Shown here in pieces: positions 53,902 through 62,851 of a stretch of 64,000 bases of DNA. The translations under genes were made by a program, and so were the position numbers. This DNA is from Flavobacterium branchiicola (GTDB lineage: Bacteria; Bacteroidota; Bacteroidia; Flavobacteriales; Flavobacteriaceae). The stretch's first letter is position 1, and each line of letters starts with the position of its first letter. The stretch is taken from the NCBI RefSeq assembly GCF_018383905.1, contig NZ_JAGYWA010000003.1, positions 638,927 through 702,926 on the forward strand, given 5' to 3'. Under the pieces are notes generated by a model. That model was not told where the DNA came from. It saw nothing but the letters and a program-made list of their open reading frames with translations, and did no database searches.

Positions 53902-55602
53902 TTAATTATAACCCGGATTTTGAACCAAACTTGTTCTGTTGATTTCATCTCTCGGAATTGGTAATAAATAATGCTGTGGTTTGAAAATTCTCTCCTGAAC
54001 TTTTGAGTAGGTGTAAGTTCTCGTTCCGTCACTATTTTTAGTGATTATTACGCCCATTAAAGGTTTGTTTTCTGTAACATCGGCAATTTTCCAACGACGA
54101 ACATCGTAATAACGGAATCCTTCCAGACACAATTCAACTTGTCTTTCGTTGCGAATTTTATCTTCCAAAGCTGTTCCTGTCAATCCTGATAATGGTGCTG
54201 TAATTCCTGCACGTTGTCTAAGTGTATTTAAATACTGAATAGCTGTTCCTTCATTACCTAATTTAAATTGTGCTTCGGCATAGTTCAGGTAAATTTCACT
54301 TAAACGGGAAATAATCCAGGCTTTGTTGGTTTGTGTCTCGCTGTTATAATTGTAGGTTGTATCACAATATTTACGGAATGTGTAACGGGTTTTACTTGCA
54401 TTCCACGTATCCCATCCCTGAGGAGAATCTAATCCTCCCTCATAAAATTCGGCTTTGTTTGAACTTCCTGCATCGTAACGATCTTTGCAGAATTCAGGTT
54501 TTCCGTATGCACGTCCGTCATATACAATATTTTTGTAAAAACGCGGATCTCTGTTTACGTAAGGTTTCTGTGGATTATAACCGGAAGAAGCATCTGTAAT
54601 ATCTTTTCCATCTGCAGTTCCAAAAGCATCAATTAATCCCTGGCTTGGCGCAAAATTGGCCCAACCATGAAAACCACTTGGAGAATTAAACATTTCTACT
54701 CCGTTGAAAGCGCTCCATTGCGGATCTTTACTAGACAAACGAGAAAAAATAATTTCTGAATTATTGGTTGTAAAAAGATCTTCGTATTTTTTATCATAAA
54801 GCTGATAGATATTTAGATCCATAACTGCTTTTGCAGCGTCTGAAGCTTTTTTCCATTTTGCCATATCATTAGTAGTATTCCATAACGGACTTGCTGCATA
54901 AAGCAATGCTCTTGATTTTATCGCCAAAGCCGCACCTTTTGTAACTCTGCCCAGACTCGAAGCATTTAGAGGTAATAGCTCTGCTGCTTTGTCTAATTCT
55001 GTAACAATAAAGTCAACGCATTGATCGTAAGAACTGCGCTCTACAGCAAAATTACTGTTTAGATCAAAAGGAACAGTTACCAAAGGAACTCCACCGTAAT
55101 CATTGCTTAATTTAAAATAAGCATATGCTCTTAAAAAGAATACCTCTCCTTTTAATCTGTTGCGCCAAGCATCATCACCGGGAACTTTATCGATTCGGGA
55201 CAAAAAGATGTTACAATTCTGAATTGTGGCGTAAGTTGGTTTCCAGGAATCAAAATTACCTGCATTATCCGGTGTAAGCGCGCCTGAATTAAGGTTCCAG
55301 ATATCGTAGTCGTTAAAATTATTAAAGGCTTCGTCGCAGGCAGTAGATAAAACCCAGCTGCGGTTTGTTCTGTCATTCCAGTTGTGCTGTGTACTTGGTA
55401 ATACGGTATAAAGATTATTAGCAAAAGCTTCAGCAAGTTTCAAATCGTTCCATACTGTTGCATCTGTATAAGAATCTAACGGAACTTTGTCTAAAGGATC
55501 TTCACTACAAGACGTAAGAGAGGCAATTGCGATACAAAAAGAGGCAAAGATAAAAGCCTTCTTTTTTAGATCTGTTAGTTTATTGGTTTTATAATTTTTC
55601 AT
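53902..55602 (-). CDS. SusD/RagB-type glycan-binding lipoprotein (alpha-galactoside locus)
   Basis: 566-residue surface lipoprotein with a long basic n-region and lipobox C32 (IASLTSCSEDP). SusD features: SYTDATVWNDLKLAEAFANN, the TPR helices RLKGEVFFLRAYAYFKLSND-YGG, SRLSEIYLNYAEAQFKLGNE, VELCLEGFRYYDVRRW and the terminal HYLLPIPRDEINRT with NPGYN. Its gene lies 24 nt after susC and forms the import pair with it. The longer surface loops compared with the 28134 protein suggest a different glycan. Confidence 0.96.
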   Translation of the reverse strand: MKNYKTNKLTDLKKKAFIFASFCIAIASLTSCSEDPLDKVPLDSYTDATVWNDLKLAEAFANNLYTVLPSTQHNWNDRTNRSWVLSTACDEAFNNFNDYDIWNLNSGALTPDNAGNFDSWKPTYATIQNCNIFLSRIDKVPGDDAWRNRLKGEVFFLRAYAYFKLSNDYGGVPLVTVPFDLNSNFAVERSSYDQCVDFIVTELDKAAELLPLNASSLGRVTKGAALAIKSRALLYAASPLWNTTNDMAKWKKASDAAKAVMDLNIYQLYDKKYEDLFTTNNSEIIFSRLSSKDPQWSAFNGVEMFNSPSGFHGWANFAPSQGLIDAFGTADGKDITDASSGYNPQKPYVNRDPRFYKNIVYDGRAYGKPEFCKDRYDAGSSNKAEFYEGGLDSPQGWDTWNASKTRYTFRKYCDTTYNYNSETQTNKAWIISRLSEIYLNYAEAQFKLGNEGTAIQYLNTLRQRAGITAPLSGLTGTALEDKIRNERQVELCLEGFRYYDVRRWKIADVTENKPLMGVIITKNSDGTRTYTYSKVQERIFKPQHYLLPIPRDEINRTSLVQNPGYN

Positions 55603-55626
55603 GTCTGATGTTTTTTTATTGCACTA

Positions 55627-58600
55627 TTATAATTCAATACTCAAACCGATTCTGTAGATACGGGTTTGTGGATAGCTAACTCCTGTTTTATTATCAGTTT
55701 CAGGGTCTCTGTTGTATTTTTTCATGTGATCGATAGAAAACAAGTTCGTACCTCCTGCAAAAAATCTCATGTTTTGTACCCCAAATCTTGAAAGCAATGT
55801 TTGTGGTAAAGTATAGGATACTTCTAAAGATTTTAATCTAAAGAAAGAAGCGTCTCTTAACCAGAAGTCTGCATCGATATTGTTTCTATTATCAGAATCA
55901 TTGAAGGCTACAGGATACTTTGAGTTTGGATTTTCTGCTGTATATCTGTCATTGTACAACCAGGTTGGCGGCGCTATAATTGCACCTTGTGCCTGAGAAA
56001 GTATCATTTGTTTTGCTTTTGCCTGACCTGTCCAAAGCATGTCTACAGAGAATCCTTTGTACTCTGCTCTAATCGGAATACCATAAGCAATTTTTGGTGT
56101 TGCAGATTCCGGGATCAGTACTTTATCATTTGTTGTAATACTACCATCATTGTCTGTATCTTTTACCCAAATATCTCCAGGTTTTGCTCCTTCAAAGTGA
56201 GCTGAATTATCCACCTCTGCCTGTGTACGATAAATGCCGTTTGTTTGATACACCATCCAGGAATCAATAGCTTTTCCTGTTGATTTTTGCCATGCCGGAA
56301 TGTTTGCTGCTTCATCGCGAAACAATACTTCACTCTGAGCATATGTAAAATTAAAACCAATACTGTATTTAAAAATATGAGTGTTATCGGCATAATTTAC
56401 AGACCAGTCTGTACCTCTGTTGATAGATTTTCCAATATTTTCTTTTGGCAACGCTAATCCTGTATATAATGGTACAGATGCATTTCTTGCTGCTAAAATA
56501 TCTGATCTTTCATTACTGAAATAGTCAAAAGTTGCTGTTAATTTGTTACCTAAGAATCCGAAATCAAAACCGATATTTTTAGAATCCTGTATTTCCCAGG
56601 TAATGTAAGGGTTTGGAGTAGCAGAAAGATAAATACTATTATTCAGGGTAAAATCGGAACCAAAGTAGTTGTAAAGCTGCTGATCTGTAATTAACTGATA
56701 TCGGGTTAAGAACATATATTGATTCAGGTAAGTAACATTGTCAATTTTTTCTTTTAAATCGTCATTACCCATTCTTCCCCATGAAGCTCTTATTTTAAGC
56801 TGGTCAATTGCTTTTATATTATTTTTGAAAAATGGTTCCTCAGAAATTTTCCATCCCGCAGATACTGAAGGAAACATACCCCAACGTGTAGAAGATGGGA
56901 AATTAAAAGATCCATTGTAACGTGCCGCAACCTCTGCAAAGTATTTGTTGTCGTAGTTATACCCTACTCTTCCTAAGTAACTTTCTCTTCCGTCCTGATA
57001 AGCACTTCCACTTGCATTTTGCCCTTTTGTACTTCCTGTAAAAATCTGATCTAACTGGTCACTTAATAAATCTCTTCTGTAAGCAATCGTTTCTGTTTTG
57101 TCAGTTGTTGTTTGTTCGTATCCTGCAAAGGCATTAAATGCATGTTTATTAAATTTACGATCGTAAGCTAATTTTATAAAATATGTATTTTGATTGGTAA
57201 TTTGCTCATTCTGCAATACACTTGTTATACTTGTACTGTTTCTTACGTTATTATAACTGTCATTTGTTTTATCGTAAGCATAAGCATCCCAAGGTCTGGT
57301 GAATTTTTTCTCACTGCGCACATTGTAGTCAAATGCAGCATATCCGCTTAAAGATAAACCTTCCGTAATTTTAGGTAATTTCAGGTCAAATCCAATTTTT
57401 GGGTTTACAATTAAATTTATAACCTTATCATAACCCGCTTTCGAAGAAGACATTAAAATTGGATTTTTTCCATTTGCAATACCAGAAGATGGATAACCAT
57501 TTTTCCAATACGCCGGAATAAAAGGATACATACTTACCGTTTCGTGCATAATACTTGACATACTTGGCGCTGGATAATTTCTGTCTTCTTTACGCGTCGC
57601 GATATCCAGATTTACCTTAAAGTTTGAGGTAATATTAACATCAATATTTGATCTTAAGTTAAACTGTCTGTAGCGTTCGTCGCTATCTCTAAGATTACTT
57701 TCCTGATTTAAATATTGTCCCGAAAAGAAATATTTTACTTGCTCAGTTCCTCCGTTTACGGACATCGAAACATTGGTTTGCGGAGCATCTTTTCTGTATA
57801 CTTCCTTAAGCCAGTTTGTACTCGTGTAATTAGGATCGTTTCCTGCTTTATACTTATCAATTTCTGATTGTGCATAAGGAAGTGTAGTTCCTTTATTAGC
57901 ATTAAGTTCATTATAATACGTCATGTATTGCCAGGAATTAACCCTTTCATCCATTCTCGTTAATTGTTGAATTCCGTAAGAACCATCAACTTTAATAGTT
58001 GGCGCACCTACTTTACCTCTTTTTGTAGTAACTAAGATTACTCCGTTTGCAGATCGAACACCATAAATTGCCGCCGATGCATCTTTTAAAACCGTAACCG
58101 ATTCGATATCATCAGGATTAATTCTGTTTAAATCACGATCCGGAATACCGTCTACAACAATAAGCGGCCCCGTTCCTGATCCAAATGAGTTAAACCCTCT
58201 GATTAAAAGACTTGAACTATCGTCTCCCGGTCTTCCTGAACGGTTATTGGCAATTACTCCAGACATACGCCCGGCAATCCCGTTTGAAACGTTTGCAGAT
58301 GCATTTTGAGTCAGAACCGAACCTTTAATCGAAGCAATTGCTCCCGTTGTAGTCGCTTTTTTTTGTGTACCATATCCCACAACTACTACTTCATTCAACG
58401 TCTGATTTTGTTCTTCCAGTTGAATATTCGTTGCCGCATTTGCACTCACTTCTCTAGTTACAAAACCCGTAAAAGAGATTACAAGAATACTGTTTGACTC
58501 CGGAACATCTATTGTAAAATTACCATCGAAGTCCGTGGTAACCCCAATTTTTGTACCTTTTACCATAACATTCACTCCAGGAAGCGGTTCTCCTTTTGAG

Positions 58601-58878
58601 CCTGTTACTTTTCCTTTTACAGTCTTAACTACATAAGATAAAGCATTCGCATTTGTGCTTTTTGATAATTCAGAAAGCGATAAGTTTCCCGTATATAAAT
58701 CATTTCCCGTACGTGGAAAATCATTTAACTTCAGAGAAAATTTTGCATCATTTGATTCTGTCGCCGCAGAAACCTGTAATGTCATGGCTAATAAAATCCC
58801 CGAAGTCAGTTTGGTAACTTTCCAGATTTCAGAAGTAAGCCAATCGTTAGATTGTTTGTCTTTGGTTAATAATTTCAT
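55627..58878 (-). CDS. SusC/RagA-type TonB-dependent transporter (alpha-galactoside locus)
   Basis: 1083-residue outer-membrane transporter. The N-terminus is long (KLLTKDKQSNDWLTSEIWKV, then the hydrophobic LTSGILLAMTLQVSAA), followed by a short linker and the regulatory domain KGKVTGSKGEPLPGVNVMVK. The SusC signature is TLNEVVVVGYGTQKKATTTG. The plug shows LIRGFNSFGSGTGPLIVVDG and SVTVLKDASAAIYGVRSANG. The barrel ends RIGLSIEL. Gene order is susC then susD, divergent from the GH36 gene across a 1.36-kb gap that carries matching regulator-type sites on both sides. Confidence 0.96.
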   Translation of the reverse strand: MKLLTKDKQSNDWLTSEIWKVTKLTSGILLAMTLQVSAATESNDAKFSLKLNDFPRTGNDLYTGNLSLSELSKSTNANALSYVVKTVKGKVTGSKGEPLPGVNVMVKGTKIGVTTDFDGNFTIDVPESNSILVISFTGFVTREVSANAATNIQLEEQNQTLNEVVVVGYGTQKKATTTGAIASIKGSVLTQNASANVSNGIAGRMSGVIANNRSGRPGDDSSSLLIRGFNSFGSGTGPLIVVDGIPDRDLNRINPDDIESVTVLKDASAAIYGVRSANGVILVTTKRGKVGAPTIKVDGSYGIQQLTRMDERVNSWQYMTYYNELNANKGTTLPYAQSEIDKYKAGNDPNYTSTNWLKEVYRKDAPQTNVSMSVNGGTEQVKYFFSGQYLNQESNLRDSDERYRQFNLRSNIDVNITSNFKVNLDIATRKEDRNYPAPSMSSIMHETVSMYPFIPAYWKNGYPSSGIANGKNPILMSSSKAGYDKVINLIVNPKIGFDLKLPKITEGLSLSGYAAFDYNVRSEKKFTRPWDAYAYDKTNDSYNNVRNSTSITSVLQNEQITNQNTYFIKLAYDRKFNKHAFNAFAGYEQTTTDKTETIAYRRDLLSDQLDQIFTGSTKGQNASGSAYQDGRESYLGRVGYNYDNKYFAEVAARYNGSFNFPSSTRWGMFPSVSAGWKISEEPFFKNNIKAIDQLKIRASWGRMGNDDLKEKIDNVTYLNQYMFLTRYQLITDQQLYNYFGSDFTLNNSIYLSATPNPYITWEIQDSKNIGFDFGFLGNKLTATFDYFSNERSDILAARNASVPLYTGLALPKENIGKSINRGTDWSVNYADNTHIFKYSIGFNFTYAQSEVLFRDEAANIPAWQKSTGKAIDSWMVYQTNGIYRTQAEVDNSAHFEGAKPGDIWVKDTDNDGSITTNDKVLIPESATPKIAYGIPIRAEYKGFSVDMLWTGQAKAKQMILSQAQGAIIAPPTWLYNDRYTAENPNSKYPVAFNDSDNRNNIDADFWLRDASFFRLKSLEVSYTLPQTLLSRFGVQNMRFFAGGTNLFSIDHMKKYNRDPETDNKTGVSYPQTRIYRIGLSIEL

Positions 58879-58979
58879 TTTCTAAATGGTTATTGGTTAG
58901 TAATGTATATTCAAGTTCTTTGAATTCGTTTCTGGTTTTTCATTTGAGATTGTAATGAAAAGAGTGTGATGTTGAAATC

Positions 58980-59026
58980 CAAAATTATAAATGTTACGAA
59001 CTTGTACATACCAGTACCTACTAGTT
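58980..59026 (-). promoter_or_regulatory. Regulator-site plus TAATTTTG promoter upstream of susC
   Basis: On the minus strand, ACTAGTAGGTACTGGTATGT occupies 59025-59006 and is followed after 18 nt by TAATTTTG at 58987-58980. The site matches the one at 59972-59991 at 18 of 20 positions and contains GGTA direct-repeat words. The predicted transcription start is about 95 nt upstream of the susC start codon. Confidence 0.7.
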
Positions 59027-59970
59027 TTTTATGAAATCCTCAAAGAATTGGTAAAATTTAAATTAATACAAAAATTAAAGTGGATAATATATGAATAAAA
59101 ACCACTAAACAGCTTTTTATCTAAAAGGGAAGATTTTTCGGATATTTTACAGTTTCAAAAATTACCTGCAAACAGGAGAAGAGATAAAACTATTTCATTC
59201 AAAAAAATCAAAACAAAAAATGATAAAACATTGTGTAATCATCTTATAGCCCATTTTTGCAAACTGAACATCTTAAGAACAAAATTGTCTATTGCTTTCT
59301 TTAGATAAAAACAACTAATAAATAGAGTAAGGCCTTTCAACCGTTTTTTGTTAAAATGATAGAATCTCACTTTTTAAAAAGTGGATAATATAGTATCAGA
59401 ATTAGATTTTACTAAATTTACAAGGTCATTTTGACCATAAATACCCAATAAACCATACCAGTGCAAATTGATGGGTTAATATGTAAGACTAAGCTTGCTT
59501 AAATTTCCTGTTTTTTGATTTAAGATGTGATTTTTAGGTAATAAAATATCAGAATCATAAAAAAGAAAGTTAATATTACGAATGCAACAATATTTTTAGC
59601 CGTTAATTTTTTGCTTCAGATTGATTTTTGGTGGAATTATATCTCAAAAATGAGCTCAAAAAGGCGAATTTCTTTCACTGGTAGGGTTTTCGGTAGTAAA
59701 TATAATGGCTGATTTATTTTCAAATTATTTTCTTCTTCAAAAAATTCTATCCATTTCAAAATACTATTTTAACAAATCTTATAATCCATTATTCTGGTAA
59801 AAAGTTATCCTTGCCAATACAGTTCAAAGTGAGAAATTCTTCGATTTTTCTACTTCTTTTTATTCATTTTTATCTATTCAGGAAAATATACTATTTGTCG
59901 CATTTTTTAGAATATTATAAACCTAAAATATTCTTATAATAAGAACGAGTTTTTTGGTGTATCAAAAATA
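59027..59970. other. Long divergent intergenic region with no gene
   Basis: Very AT-rich. No plausible gene or classical RNA gene was seen. Weak partial matches to the flanking regulator site occur at 59675-59694 (ACTGGTAGGG...CGGTAG) and near 59455-59465 (ATACCAGTGC). Confidence 0.6.
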
Positions 59971-60018
59971 AACTGGTAGGTACAGGTATGTAACAAATTC
60001 TGATTTGTTCTACTTTTG
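59971..60018 (+). promoter_or_regulatory. Regulator-site plus TACTTTTG promoter upstream of the GH36 gene
   Basis: ACTGGTAGGTACAGGTATGT at 59972-59991 is followed after 19 nt by TACTTTTG at 60011-60018. The arrangement mirrors the susC side. The predicted transcript would have a leader of about 220 nt before the GH36 start codon; no structure was identified in it. Confidence 0.7.
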
Positions 60019-60242
60019 AATTTCATAATTTCATAATTTAAGCAACAGAATCTCATATCATAGCTATTTATATTGTGAATTCAACAATATAAAACCCCGA
60101 ATTGCTACATAATGACATTCTCAATCAATTACATTAATTGATCCAATTTTAGTTTAAAAGTGCCATTGTGCACCTTTCAACTATGCTTTAGAAATTTAAA
60201 ACCACAATTACAACATACGCTTACTATTACTAAATAACTATT

Positions 60243-62438
60243 ATGAAAAAACTATTTCTACTGGCATTCACCATCTTGTTTTGCAAAGTGCAGGCGCAAG
60301 AAGCACAAATTAAGATCGAAACCCAAAACACTGCTTTGATTTTAAAAGCGGCAAAAAACGGATCTCTTTACCAGGCTTATTTAGGGACAAAACTGGAAAG
60401 TGACTTTGGATATAACGCTTTATCGAAAGAGAACACCAAATCGTTTGTTATTAATGACGGAAATCCTTTGGTTAATTTAAGACATCAGGCTTACCCGACT
60501 TATGGTACAGAGAATTTATTTGAATCGGCAATCAGAATGACGCACAATGACGGAAACCCATCTCTGGAATTGGTTTACGTAAGTCATAATACTGCAAAAA
60601 TTGATGGGAATACTACTGAAACTATGGTAAAAATGAAGGACCCTGTTTATCCTGTAGAGGTAACGCTTCATTACAAATCTTTTTATAAGGAAAATATTAT
60701 TGAGCAATGGACGGAAATTGTACATCATGAAAAGAAACCTGTAACGCTTTATAACTATGCTTCATCAATGTTGCATTTTGATGCAGATCAATACTGGCTG
60801 ACTCAGTTTCATGGTGACTGGGCAAAGGAAGTTCGCATGCAGGAAAGCCAGTTAACGAGCGGTACCAAAGTAATTGATTCTAAATTGGGCGTTCGTACCA
60901 ATATGTATCAGACTCCTGTTTTCTTTCTGTCGCTAAATGCTAAAGCCGAAGAAAATTCGGGAGATCTTGTTGCCGGGACGATTGCGTGGTCAGGAAATTT
61001 TAAATTTGCTTTTGAATTAGACAATAAAAATTCGCTTAGAATAAGTTCCGGAATCAACCCTTTTGCCTCTGAATATAGTTTACAACCGGGAAAAGTTTTT
61101 ACAACACCTTCTTTTATTTATACTTTTTCGAATAAAGGAAAAGGACAAGCGAGCCGAAATTTACATTCATGGGCGAAGAATTATGGAATTAAAGATGGTG
61201 ATAAATCCCGTTTGACTTTATTAAACAACTGGGAAACGACATTTTTTAATTTTGATGAAAAGAAGCTAACCGACATGTTTGCCGATTCTAAAACGTTAGG
61301 CGTTGATCTATTTTTGCTGGATGATGGCTGGTTTGGAAATAAATACCCAAGAAGCGGCGATAAATCTGGTTTGGGAGACTGGCAGGCTACTAAAACAAAA
61401 TTGCCAAACGGAATTGGTTTTCTAATGCAGGAAGCAGAAAAAACGGGCGTAAAATTCGGAATCTGGATTGAACCGGAAATGGTGAACCCGAAAAGCGAAT
61501 TGTATGAAAAACATCCGGACTGGGTTTTAAAATTGCCAAACAGACCCGAGAGTTATTATCGTTCACAATTGGTTCTGGATTTATGCAATCCGCAAGTACA
61601 GGATTTTGTTTTCAAGACTGTTGATGATATTATGCAGACCAATTCTGGTGTTGCCTTTTTTAAATGGGATTGTAACCGAATGATGACCAACGCCTACTCT
61701 ACTTATTTAAAGAATCAGCAATCACATTTGTTTATTGAATATACTAACGGTTTATATAAAGTTTTAGATCGAATTAAAACAAAATATCCGCATTTACCTA
61801 TGATGCTTTGCGCCGGCGGTGGCGGAAGAACCGATTACGCACTGCTTAATTATTTCACTGAATTTTGGGCAAGTGACAATACCGATCCGTTCAACAGAGT
61901 ATTTATACAATGGGGATATTCTCAGTTTTTCCCGGCATTTTCAATCTGTAATCATGTTACTTCATGGGGAAATCAGTCTATTAAATTCAAAACTGATGTT
62001 GCCATGATGGGTAAATTAGGTTTTGATATTAATATAAAGGAACTGAAAGAAAAAGAATTAAAATATACTCAGGATGCAGTTGCCAACTACAAACGCTTAA
62101 GTGAGGTAATCTGGCATGGCGATATGTACAGAATGGTTTCTCCTTATGAGGAAACCCGTGCCGTTTTAATGTATGTAAACGAGTCTAAAAGCAAAGCTGT
62201 TTTATTCTCTTATACACTACATCCGCTTTATGATCCGCAATATAATGCTGTTCGCTTTCAGGGATTAGATCCAAAGAAAACATATAAAATAGAAGAAATA
62301 AACATAATGCCTGAAGCAAAAAAAACGATTGAAGAATCTGGCGAATCTTTTACAGGAGATTACCTGATGAATGTAGGTTTAAGAGTTTCTTCCTCTAAAG
62401 TAGAATCTAGCGTTGTACTGGAAATCACAGAAATATAA
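60243..62438 (+). CDS. GH36 alpha-galactosidase
   Basis: Secreted retaining alpha-galactosidase of 731 residues, the usual family length, with a signal peptide ending near KVQAQ. The N-terminal beta-supersandwich is followed by the barrel: LLDDGWFGNKYPRSGDKSGL, FGIWIEPEMVNPKSELYEKH, the nucleophile D476 in FFKWDCNRMM and the acid/base D545 in WASDNTDPFNR. The CAGGGGRTDYALL loop is also typical. It would remove terminal alpha-1,6- or alpha-1,3-galactose from oligosaccharides such as raffinose type or galactomannan fragments. It faces the susC/susD genes and shares their regulator-type upstream site, so it should be co-induced with them. Confidence 0.96.
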   Translation: MKKLFLLAFTILFCKVQAQEAQIKIETQNTALILKAAKNGSLYQAYLGTKLESDFGYNALSKENTKSFVINDGNPLVNLRHQAYPTYGTENLFESAIRMTHNDGNPSLELVYVSHNTAKIDGNTTETMVKMKDPVYPVEVTLHYKSFYKENIIEQWTEIVHHEKKPVTLYNYASSMLHFDADQYWLTQFHGDWAKEVRMQESQLTSGTKVIDSKLGVRTNMYQTPVFFLSLNAKAEENSGDLVAGTIAWSGNFKFAFELDNKNSLRISSGINPFASEYSLQPGKVFTTPSFIYTFSNKGKGQASRNLHSWAKNYGIKDGDKSRLTLLNNWETTFFNFDEKKLTDMFADSKTLGVDLFLLDDGWFGNKYPRSGDKSGLGDWQATKTKLPNGIGFLMQEAEKTGVKFGIWIEPEMVNPKSELYEKHPDWVLKLPNRPESYYRSQLVLDLCNPQVQDFVFKTVDDIMQTNSGVAFFKWDCNRMMTNAYSTYLKNQQSHLFIEYTNGLYKVLDRIKTKYPHLPMMLCAGGGGRTDYALLNYFTEFWASDNTDPFNRVFIQWGYSQFFPAFSICNHVTSWGNQSIKFKTDVAMMGKLGFDINIKELKEKELKYTQDAVANYKRLSEVIWHGDMYRMVSPYEETRAVLMYVNESKSKAVLFSYTLHPLYDPQYNAVRFQGLDPKKTYKIEEINIMPEAKKTIEESGESFTGDYLMNVGLRVSSSKVESSVVLEITEI

Positions 62439-62494
62439 AGTTCTATAAGAAACTTTAAAAAGAGCCCCCAAATATTTTGAATTAGTGTTAGTAT

Positions 62495-62535
62495 AAAAGC
62501 CTTTCTATGGAGAAATCCATTCGAAAGGCTTTTTT
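62495..62535 (+). terminator. Terminator after the GH36 gene
   Basis: Stem AAAAGCCTTTC / GAAAGGCTTTTTT with a 17-nt loop and T run, starting 57 nt after the stop codon. Confidence 0.8.
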
Positions 62536-62550
62536 ACATTTTAAAATAGC

Positions 62551-62636
62551 ACGCGGATAAAACGGATTTACTTCGTAAAAACGCGGATAAAACGGATTTT
62601 TTTTAAATTCTTTATACAAATCCGTTTTATCCGCGT
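62551..62636. repeat. Inverted repeat of CGCGGATAAAACGGATTT words
   Basis: Two direct copies of ACGCGGATAAAACGGATTT (62551 and 62581) are followed by the complementary AAATCCGTTTTATCCGCGT ending at 62636. The second copy and this arm can form an 18-bp stem. Confidence 0.8.
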
Positions 62637-62684
62637 TTTCATGATAATGAATCTGTCTAATCCGCGTCAAAATTTATGTTATTT

Positions 62685-62823
62685 TAATTACCCCCAACGG
62701 GTTAAGATCATTAAAAAAACAAGCTTTAACACATAGCTATGTGCATTGAAATTAGTGAAACGCCTTTTTCTAAAGTTTAGAAAAGCTATGTTTCTATGTG
62801 TTAAAACAAATTTCACCCAACGG
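62685..62823. repeat. ACACATAG-type element with CCCAACGG ends
   Basis: Begins TAATTACCCCCAACGG and ends ATTTCACCCAACGG. It contains AACACATAGCTATGTG and GTGAAACGCC, then GCTATGTTTCTATGTGTTAA. It is the same family as the elements at 53737 and 5286 and lies just after the DUF1254-type stop codon at 62852. Confidence 0.7.
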
Positions 62824-62851
62824 ATTTTTATCAGTATACTTTTTAAGTGGT

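Noticed and set aside
59675..59694. Third copy of the ACTGGTAGG regulator site
   Set aside because: Only the first half matches well (ACTGGTAGGG), the GGTA spacing differs and no TAnnTTTG element follows at 18-19 nt.
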